Assembly (NCBI GenBank): GCA_002293065.1
Contig: DBCN01000105.1
Location: 5,470 to 10,734, forward strand
DNA: 5,265 bases
Reading direction: 5' to 3'
DNA from: Opitutia bacterium UBA957
Lineage (GTDB): Bacteria; Verrucomicrobiota; Verrucomicrobiia; Opitutales; UBA953
Under the pieces are notes generated by a model that was not told the origin of the DNA, searched no databases, and was given only the letters and a program-made list of their open reading frames with translations. The number at the start of each line of letters is the position of its first letter. Positions within the stretch are counted from its first letter, which is position 1. Made by a program: the position numbers and the translations under genes. Below are positions 1-3,654 of the stretch, one piece after another.

Positions 1-225
1 AAGCGCCCCGCCCTGCCCGTCGACCTGCTCATGCGCCACATCTTCGAGCAGCCCTACTGCCGCATCCGCCACCTGGTCGACGCCGGCGTCGCGAAGCGTG
101 AGACCGCCTCCCGCTACCTCGTCGAGCTCGCCGAGGCCGGCGTCCTCACCGAAATCAAGCAAGGCCGCGACAAGCTCTTCCTCAACCGCAGACTCCTCGC
201 ACTGCTCACCGGACCCGGAGAGTAA
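1..225 (+). CDS. Fic family protein, C-terminal winged-helix end (partial)
   Basis: The reading frame is open from base 1 to a TAA at 223-225 and gives about 74 residues with no start inside the window, so the gene begins upstream. The pattern IFEQPYCRIRHLVDAGVAKR, followed by ETASRYLVELAEAGVL, KQGRDKLFLN and LLALLTG, is the small winged-helix region that ends many long Fic/DOC proteins after the catalytic Fic domain. Fic enzymes usually transfer AMP from ATP to a hydroxyl on a target protein, and the C-terminal helix-turn-helix is thought to serve regulation or binding. The catalytic HPFx[D/E]GNGR motif would lie upstream and cannot be checked. An internal ATG at 31 is not a credible start because conserved sequence precedes it. 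The last residues lie inside a repeat that recurs at 796-928. Family call fairly sure; activity unknown. Confidence 0.82.
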   Translation, partial: KRPALPVDLLMRHIFEQPYCRIRHLVDAGVAKRETASRYLVELAEAGVLTEIKQGRDKLFLNRRLLALLTGPGE

Positions 226-327
226 GCACTACATCCTTCATTTCAGACGCGGCGGGCATCCCTATGGGGGTACGTGCACAGCAGGGATACCGACGCACCT
301 GGACCAGCAAACCGTGACTACCCCAGT
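195..327 (+). repeat. Dispersed repeat copy A (fic 3' end plus core)
   Basis: This segment matches 796-928 at a constant offset of 601 with 12 mismatches in 133 bases and no gaps. It runs from the last nine codons of the Fic gene through a G+C-rich section with short inverted repeats (GGTACGT 269-275 against ACGCACC 293-299, one mismatch). It ends with the core CTGGACCAGCAAACC (299-313) and GTGACTACCCC (314-324). The core recurs seven more times in the window. The GACTACCCC end points right, toward the toxin tail and mafI-like gene. Confidence 0.9.
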
Positions 328-456
328 AATGGCGATTGGTTTACCAAGGCAGGAAAACCCGCACGCTTCTCAGCCGAGGGGGTTCGACATGGAGTGAACA
401 TCAAGGTTATCATTGAGCCAGCAGGCGAAGGAAGCATAACCGCTTTCCATAAATGA
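325..456 (+). pseudogene. C-terminal tail of a polymorphic toxin, EndoU-nuclease-like (headless)
   Basis: A 43-residue frame starts at the base after GACTACCCC and ends at TGA 454-456. It contains WFTKAGKPARF, EGVRHGVNIKV and IIEPAGEGSITAF. The arrangement of a GV-x-I-x-V strand, a P-G turn and a final I-T-A-F matches my memory of the extreme C-terminus of bacterial EndoU-type RNase toxins carried by MafB and CdiA-like proteins. The frame stays open upstream into the repeat as far as a GTG at 274, giving 60 codons, but that part is repeat sequence. The catalytic histidines of EndoU would be upstream and are absent, so the fragment should be inactive. The stop overlaps the start of the following MafI-like gene (ATGA), the usual toxin-immunity coupling. 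The toxin-tail reading is inference supported by that neighbour; a different toxin family is possible. Confidence 0.5.
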
Positions 457-701
457 AGACACTAGAACAACAGTTGAGAGAGCTGCTCGATGAGCTTTCG
501 GAAAGGCTAACAACCGCGGACTGCGATCAGGTTCGAGAGTTGGTGGATGCAAACGAGCTGGGGGTTGCCTTCGAGAACCTCTGTACTCAGCTCTTCGAGA
601 GGGATGCGGTGTGCTCCCTCGAACAATACCGCCGTATCGAGTCCATTGGGAATGCGATGGGAATCAGTGCGGACTACTGGAAGAATCTTAAATCAACCTG
701 A
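453..701 (+). CDS. MafI family immunity protein
   Basis: This is a complete 82-residue acidic, mostly helical protein with no signal peptide or membrane segment, so it is cytoplasmic. It shows the MafI pattern: an N-terminal helix ending in LLDELSERL, then VRELVDANELGVAFENLCTQL, then IESIGNAMGI and a final DYWKNL. MafI proteins neutralise the secreted MafB-type toxin tips of polymorphic toxin systems first described in Neisseria maf islands. The ATG at 453 is chosen because it overlaps the stop of the preceding toxin tail (ATGA) and full family length follows. I see no strong ribosome-binding site at normal spacing, which suits translational coupling. With the toxin reduced to its tail, this is an orphan immunity gene that may protect against a neighbour's toxin. 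The stop lies 31 bases before inverted repeat copy H. Its base composition is visibly less G+C-rich than the Fic gene. Confidence 0.78.
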   Translation: MKTLEQQLRELLDELSERLTTADCDQVRELVDANELGVAFENLCTQLFERDAVCSLEQYRRIESIGNAMGISADYWKNLKST

Positions 702-732
702 ACGACGATGGAGCAAGCAATGAACTGACTGT

Positions 733-772
733 GGGGTAGTCACTGCTTTTTGATCCAGCGGAACGCAATCAC
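733..772 (-). repeat. Dispersed repeat copy H (inverted)
   Basis: Read on the minus strand it gives GTGATTGCGTTCCGCT (772-757), GGATCAAAAAGCA and then GTGACTACCCC (743-733). It is intermediate between the two core variants: it has the A-rich middle of copies F and G but the GTGACTACCCC end of A, B, D and E. It faces copy A, so the toxin-tail and MafI module sits between two inward-pointing ends. GTGATTGCGT followed by CGCT also occurs at 2283-2298, next to copy C. Confidence 0.8.
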
Positions 773-795
773 TGAGCCGCCATCGTCCGGAAGCG

Positions 796-928
796 CCTCG
801 CCCTGCTCACCGGCCCCGGAGAGTAAGCACTAGATACGCCATTTCAGACGCGGCGGGCATCCCCGTGGGGGTGCGTGCGCAGCAGGACTACCGACGCACC
901 TGGACCAGCAAACCGTGACTACCCCAGT
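796..928 (+). repeat. Dispersed repeat copy B
   Basis: This is the second copy of the 133-base segment at 195-327 (about 91% identical, no gaps). It contains GCATCCCC at 857-864 facing GGGGGTGC at 867-874, and a perfect 7-base stem GGTGCGT (870-876) with ACGCACC (894-900). The core ends GTGACTACCCC at 915-925, only 16 bases before the stop of the minus-strand M48 homologue. It lies back to back with copy H, and together they form a large imperfect palindrome. Confidence 0.9.
797..826 (+). pseudogene. Duplicated last ten codons of a fic gene
   Basis: The frame encodes LALLTGPGE followed by TAA, identical in protein to the end of the Fic gene at 196-225. Both base differences within these codons (GCA/GCC and GGA/GGC) are synonymous third positions. 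It is a fragment, joined to unrelated sequence on its left at about 795. Because the differences look selected for protein sequence, the source was probably another fic paralogue followed by the same repeat rather than a fresh copy of the local gene. Confidence 0.7.
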
Positions 929-941
929 CCCTACTTTTCGG

Positions 942-2174
942 CTACCCAATCTCCGCTAGTTGCTTGATACGGTGGTCGATCGTCGGATGGGTCGAGATCA
1001 CGTTATCCCAATCGCTCGGCATCGAATGGAAGAAGAGATGCTGGGATTCAATGCGGTTGTAGATGTACTCGTCCAACTCCGACTGACTCTGCATCTCGAA
1101 ACGATCGCGGGGCTCACGGCCCTGCGCAGGCAACGCCGTACAGGCGGCCGCCTTCTGGAGCACGGACAAAAGAGGACCAGGGTAGCGGGTGTACTGCACC
1201 GCTGCCGCATCCGCGCGCAAGGCTCGCTGGCGGGCGATGGCGGCCTGGATGACGCGCGCGAAATAAGCTCCCGCAAAGCCAGCCGCGATCGTGGCTCCTC
1301 CAGCCACGGCGTAGATCCAAGCCCGGTGGATTTCCTTGGAGAACGTTGCCGGGATTGTCTGGCGTAGCAGCAGGAACCCAAGTTTGGTGATGACGAGCAG
1401 CCCTGCGATGATGCCTATCAATAGGAGGTTCAGTCTCATGTCGTTCCGGTCGATCAAACTGAACTGATGGGCTACGAGGGCTTGCAGTTCATCGCGGCTC
1501 AACCGATCCAACGCACCTCGGGTTACCCCCACCACGAAGTTATCCACGCGACCTGCGGTGAACGCATTAACGCTCGGGTCGGTCTCCAGGACGTAGCACT
1601 TCGGGAGTGGCACCTGCGAAGCCAGCGCCATTTCTTCGACGATGTTCAGGTATTGCCTCGACTGGAGGTCCTGAGTGCCTCGCGGCACAAGCCTTCCGCC
1701 CAATGAAATGGCGAGGAAATCACCGCCGCGCGCGAGCTCCTTGAAGCGGAGCCAACAGGTGACCACGATCACCAGCGAGGCTGCGCCCACCGTGCAGAAT
1801 AGTATGGCGGGCTCCCAACGCCAGAAACCAGCCGGTGGCTTCGGCGTCACTTCCGGCTCGATATGAGTGATGGTGGAGACCGGCTTGCGCTTGATTCTTA
1901 ATGCTTCCGGGACGGCAAGGTTCTCGTTCGGAAAAGTGGTTGTCCTGACCTCGCCGGTGACGCGGTTGACCTCGGAAAGCTCCAATTCGCGGTTCGCATT
2001 CCAGCGCATCTCGCTCCGACGCAGGGGGACTTTAGGCTCAGGATTAAGGAGTAGACCCAACGCATACAAACCGCCCAGCAGCACGACCAACGCGACCAGT
2101 AACAAGCCAACCAGGAGCCCGATTGAACGGTTTGACTGTGCCTGGGCATCGAAGAAACTGCGGGGGCTGGCCAT
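942..2174 (-). CDS. M48-type membrane peptidase homologue, predicted inactive
   Basis: The chosen start gives 410 residues. The opening MASPRSFFDAQ followed by a membrane helix (about 18-43) resembles the M-x-FFE-x-Q start of large integral-membrane M48 (HtpX/Ste24-like) proteins. A GTG at 2267 adds 31 residues without family resemblance or a clear ribosome-binding site. After a polar segment (about 44-118) come a second helix (120-142), the peptidase core with DPSVNAFTAG (199-208), and two further helices (about 247-271 and 286-310). ADAAAVQYTR (321-330) and HPTIDHRI (396-403) are family landmarks. The zinc site is broken. HExxH is HQFSL (236-240), losing the catalytic Glu and second His, and the Glu expected before the ADA motif is Ala318. 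The frame is otherwise intact, so this looks like a pseudoenzyme rather than a decaying gene. Its role is unknown; an adaptor or regulator in the membrane is possible. No operon partner is visible, and its 3' end abuts copy B. Confidence 0.8.
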   Translation of the reverse strand: MASPRSFFDAQAQSNRSIGLLVGLLLVALVVLLGGLYALGLLLNPEPKVPLRRSEMRWNANRELELSEVNRVTGEVRTTTFPNENLAVPEALRIKRKPVSTITHIEPEVTPKPPAGFWRWEPAILFCTVGAASLVIVVTCWLRFKELARGGDFLAISLGGRLVPRGTQDLQSRQYLNIVEEMALASQVPLPKCYVLETDPSVNAFTAGRVDNFVVGVTRGALDRLSRDELQALVAHQFSLIDRNDMRLNLLLIGIIAGLLVITKLGFLLLRQTIPATFSKEIHRAWIYAVAGGATIAAGFAGAYFARVIQAAIARQRALRADAAAVQYTRYPGPLLSVLQKAAACTALPAQGREPRDRFEMQSQSELDEYIYNRIESQHLFFHSMPSDWDNVISTHPTIDHRIKQLAEIG

Positions 2175-2282
2175 GGGGAGAATGCTGACCGGTAGCCTGC
2201 TCACGCCCGCCTCCCCGACAACCGCAAAGTCCTTGGTTACGCGGACATGCGGGTCGACCAGCGACACCTAATGACTATTGAG

Positions 2283-2352
2283 GTGATTGCGTCACGCTAA
2301 ATGGGGCCCCATAAAATGCATCCCTCTGCGCCAACAAACCGCGACTACCCCA
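2283..2352 (+). repeat. Dispersed repeat copy C
   Basis: The core reads GCGCCAACAAACC (2328-2340) and GCGACTACCCC (2341-2351), one change from GTGACTACCCC. To its left lies GTGATTGCGTCACGCT (2283-2298), 14 of 16 bases shared with copy H, then a perfect 12-base palindrome ATGGGGCCCCAT (2301-2312). It points right, toward the small-ORF pocket, and faces copy F. The palindrome lies upstream of the M48 homologue and could overlap its control region. Confidence 0.72.
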
Positions 2353-2392
2353 TCACCAGAGTTAACCAATCAAGCTAATAAAATCCGCTGAA

Positions 2393-2521
2393 TCATTCTT
2401 CCGAAAACTCTGTCCAATACAGTCCGTCTCCGGGATAGGCATACCCTTCTACTTCGACATAAAGTCCTTCTATAATGGCGATAATCTTATATGACTTCCC
2501 AATCTCAAGACGTTCCATCAT
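2393..2521 (-). CDS. Small hypothetical protein, 42 codons
   Basis: The minus-strand frame starts with two ATG codons (2521 and 2518) and ends at TGA 2395-2393. The product begins MMERLEIGKSYKIIAIIEGL and continues through YVEVEGYAYPGDGLYW to TEFSEE. A GK-x-Y-x-I motif followed by alternating beta-type residues and a short acidic end suggests one small beta-barrel (SH3-like) unit, but I do not recognise a named family. The frame is open upstream for another 15 codons to a stop at 2569-2567 and those codons (ending HGYNQCA) look compatible with it, so the 5' end may be lost or a non-ATG start used. The first ATG overlaps the stop of another short minus-strand frame (ATGA), as in the MafI module. 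The pocket 2352-2592 is clearly more A+T-rich than its neighbours, which suggests foreign origin. It could be a remnant. Confidence 0.42.
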   Translation of the reverse strand: MMERLEIGKSYKIIAIIEGLYVEVEGYAYPGDGLYWTEFSEE

Positions 2522-2592
2522 GGCGCATTGATTGTATCCATGTTTGCTTGGACGATAGATGACGATTTACCCAATTTTAAAAGGACAACGCT
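2518..2592 (-). pseudogene. Possible headless reading-frame tail upstream of the 42-codon ORF
   Basis: On the minus strand, directly after the end of copy F, a frame of 24 codons (SVVLLKLGKSSSIVQANMDT then INAP) ends in TGA at 2520-2518. That stop overlaps the ATG at 2521 of the next ORF. It has no start codon of its own and the frame runs back into the repeat to a TGA. The layout (repeat end, short tail, ATGA overlap, small ORF, facing repeat) copies the MafI module. On sequence alone 24 codons prove nothing, so this is a positional argument. Confidence 0.25.
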
Positions 2593-2638
2593 TGGGATAA
2601 TTCCGTTTTTGGTCCAGCGTCATGCATTTCAGGGGGTG
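2593..2638 (-). repeat. Dispersed repeat copy F (inverted)
   Basis: The reverse complement of this 46-base stretch matches copy G (3556-3601) at 44 of 46 positions. Read on the minus strand it goes CACCCCCTGAAATGC, then GACGCTGGACC, AAAAACGG and AATTATCCCA. It is a variant of the core with AATTATCCC in place of GACTACCCC. It faces copy C across the small-ORF pocket and lies back to back with copy D. Confidence 0.88.
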
Positions 2639-2746
2639 GCTAAGTGTTATGGTTAAGCTGCACCTAGAGTCAACAAGTGTGCTCGGCGGTCGACGGGCTT
2701 GCCGGCGAACTCGTAGTGGGTCTGGAAGCCCAGGCTTCCAGAAATC
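2639..2746. other. Spacer inside the F-D palindromic unit
   Basis: This stretch lies between back-to-back copies F and D. I find no supported gene. It contains an almost perfect palindrome: TCTGGAAGCC at 2721-2730 and GGCTTCCAGA at 2733-2742, separated by two bases, a 10-base-pair stem that could extrude as a cruciform or form an RNA hairpin. The corresponding spacer between E and G is much shorter and different in sequence. Confidence 0.6.
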
Positions 2747-2780
2747 ACACTCTGCTGGACCAACAAACAGTGACTACCCC
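2747..2780 (+). repeat. Dispersed repeat copy D
   Basis: The sequence ACACTCTGCTGGACC, AACAAACA and GTGACTACCCC (2770-2780) is the inverted partner of copy E with a single mismatch in 34 bases. It points right, toward the 3' end of the toxin-immunity module. Confidence 0.9.
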
Positions 2781-2935
2781 CATCTCGCCGCGCCGATGGA
2801 CGCGGATCCACCGCACCGCAAGGCCACCCCGGAGGAGGATGCAGAGGTCACAACAGCCGCCGCGGCTGGCGTGGCCTCTGCCGCATGGCTCGACACCATG
2901 CGTTCGCTTTCCTCATGCGAGGGCCAGCGAGCGGC
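2781..2935. other. G+C-rich spacer without supported gene
   Basis: These 155 bases separate copy D from the end of the immunity gene. Open frames occur on both strands. One is a 41-codon minus-strand frame starting at an ATG near 2900 and ending in the TAG supplied by the repeat; it is almost only Ala, Ser, Gly and Val and looks non-biological. I see no recognisable domain, promoter or hairpin of note. Confidence 0.5.
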
Positions 2936-3253
2936 TCACTTAAAATCGAACGTGTAACACCACGCGAACGCTTCCGCGACCTCTGCCGGCAAGGCCGGAT
3001 ATTTCGCCTTAAAATCGGCCGCAGCTATATCCCCCATCTGTGCAAGGTCGGCGGCAACATAGCGCGCATTGGTGGAGTAAAAGTCTTCCGCCAACGCGTT
3101 GAGGACGGGGAGCAGTCGGCCGGCGGCTTCAGCACCAAACCGGCTTTTGACTGCTGCTTCATCGCGGCGAGGCATCACACTTTTCCCCCAACCAGTCCAC
3201 TCACGGACGGCTTCCAAAAGCCGGGGTTTATCGGCGTCGTCTATCTGGACCAT
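2936..3253 (-). CDS. Putative immunity protein downstream of a toxin tip
   Basis: This is a 105-residue soluble protein without signal peptide or membrane segment. Features visible are LLEAVREWTGWG near the start, AAGRLLPVLNALAEDFYST (about 41-59), a DLAQMGDIAAADFKAKYP stretch (about 69-86), and an aromatic end AFAWCYTFDFK. It looks helical and compact, like many immunity proteins of polymorphic toxin systems, but I cannot name the family. The ATG at 3253 lies inside the last codons of the upstream toxin-like gene (13-base overlap), so the two are almost certainly translated together, toxin first and immunity second. That order is standard for toxin-tip/immunity pairs. It presumably binds the product of that gene. 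Function inferred mainly from position and size. Confidence 0.6.
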   Translation of the reverse strand: MVQIDDADKPRLLEAVREWTGWGKSVMPRRDEAAVKSRFGAEAAGRLLPVLNALAEDFYSTNARYVAADLAQMGDIAAADFKAKYPALPAEVAEAFAWCYTFDFK

Positions 3254-3489
3254 AGCAGGAACTCAGCACTAGTTTCGGGATGAACCGAGGTGATAGATTG
3301 AACGTTAGGATTAGACTGGAGTGATTTATATTCAATCCGCCCCCAAATAGAATTCACGCCTACGGTGTCCGCTTGTAGCACGCGAACGTGCCCGCTTGCA
3401 CCTCTGACAAAGTCGGCCGAAGCCTTCTCCCACGCAGCTACAACCGCCGGATTCTTGGCATCCCACACGGGTAACTTTGGGGTAGTCAC
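3241..3489 (-). CDS. Stand-alone polymorphic toxin C-terminal domain (putative)
   Basis: The frame gives 82 residues. After MTTPKLPVWD come KNPAVVAAWEKASADFVRG, ASGHVRVLQADTV, SIWGRIEYKSLQSNPNVQSI and a short strand-rich end. This resembles the C-terminal toxin tips of FHA/CdiA/RHS-type proteins, in which W-x-RIE-x-x-x-L-x-x-NP-x-V and a final strand recur; the family name and target are not known to me. The domain is normally at the end of a large secreted protein, but here there is no signal, repeat or pre-toxin region. The GTG start at 3489 is part of repeat copy E (GTGACTACCCC reads M-T-T-P). No ribosome-binding site precedes it, and the frame stays open only 16 more codons upstream to TAA. 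It is either an orphan tip cut from a larger gene or a small intracellular toxin. It overlaps the next gene by 13 bases. Confidence 0.6.
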   Translation of the reverse strand: MTTPKLPVWDAKNPAVVAAWEKASADFVRGASGHVRVLQADTVGVNSIWGRIEYKSLQSNPNVQSITSVHPETSAEFLLWSR

Positions 3490-3512
3490 GGTTTGTTGGT
3501 CCAGCAGAGTGT
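3479..3512 (-). repeat. Dispersed repeat copy E (inverted)
   Basis: The inverted partner of copy D (33 of 34 bases). On the minus strand it ends GTGACTACCCC at 3489-3479 and overlaps the first four codons of the toxin-like gene. Outward of it the sequence runs into a hairpin shared with copy G. Confidence 0.9.
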
Positions 3513-3515
3513 AAC

Positions 3516-3567
3516 TTTCAGGGGGTGTTTACAACAACACCAAAATAACCAAGAACACCCCCTGAAA
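3516..3567. repeat. 14-base perfect inverted repeat joining copies E and G
   Basis: TTTCAGGGGGTGTT at 3516-3529 is exactly complementary to AACACCCCCTGAAA at 3554-3567, with a 24-base A+C-rich loop. The flanking E and G cores (TTGGTCCAGC and GCTGGACCAA) continue the symmetry with interruptions, so 3479-3601 as a whole is an imperfect palindrome of about 120 bases. As single-stranded DNA it would fold into a long bulged hairpin, the shape used by attC-type or REP-type recombination substrates. It could also act as a transcription stop. Confidence 0.8.
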
Positions 3568-3601
3568 TGCGCGACGCTGGACCAAAAACGGAATTATCCC
3601 A
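3556..3601 (+). repeat. Dispersed repeat copy G
   Basis: The inverted partner of copy F (44 of 46 bases), reading CACCCCCTGAAATGC, GACGCTGGACC, AAAAACGG, AATTATCCCA. It points right toward the GH29-like gene, whose chosen start is 54 bases further on. Confidence 0.88.
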
Positions 3602-3654
3602 GGACCTTCATTCACGTTCGACATGCGAGGGCCGGCCGCAACCATCTCATCGCT

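Larger units (their letters stand above)
2593..3601. mobile_element. Candidate cassette or miniature element with nested inverted repeats
   Basis: About 1 kb is bounded by a 46-base inverted repeat (F/G, 44 of 46 identical). Nested inside it is a second, 34-base inverted repeat (2747-2780 against 3479-3512, 33 of 34 identical). The interior holds a toxin-like gene and a putative immunity gene on the minus strand. The symmetry is seen directly. No transposase is encoded and I found no convincing target-site duplication: the bases just outside are AAGCGTTG-side on the left and GGACCTTC on the right. The element may therefore be two boundary units around a module rather than one transposon. Confidence 0.4.

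Noticed and set aside
98..397. Plus-strand ORF of 99 codons reading L-D-Q-Q-T-V-T-T-P through the repeat
   Set aside because: It is an out-of-phase shadow of the Fic end joined to translated repeat; the same peptide appears at 2677-2943 only because the repeat recurs.
2175..2267. GTG start at 2267 for the M48 homologue
   Set aside because: The extra 31 residues show no family resemblance and no clear ribosome-binding site. The ATG at 2174 gives the family-like MASPRSFFDAQ start, though it too lacks an obvious Shine-Dalgarno.
2471..2476. TATAAT as a promoter -10 box
   Set aside because: No matching -35 at the right spacing, and it lies inside the minus-strand 42-codon ORF in an A+T-rich pocket where it can arise by chance.
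2622..2957. Plus-strand ORFs of 111 and 88 codons across copy D
   Set aside because: They cross the repeat and a compositionally biased spacer, lack any domain, and run antisense into the end of the immunity gene.
299..3601. Integron attC sites or a CRISPR array as the explanation for the repeats
   Set aside because: The ends do not carry GTTRRRY/RYYYAAC boxes, orientations are mixed and no integrase is present. Spacing is irregular with whole genes between copies, so it is not CRISPR.
2914..3635. Shared string CATGCGAGGGCC near 2914 and 3624
   Set aside because: A 12-base match is expected about once by chance in a window this size, and the flanks do not align.
3493..3654. A 54-codon N-terminal extension of the GH29-like protein
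   Set aside because: It is translated repeat sequence from copies E and G, and it would bury the signal peptide that starts at 3655.
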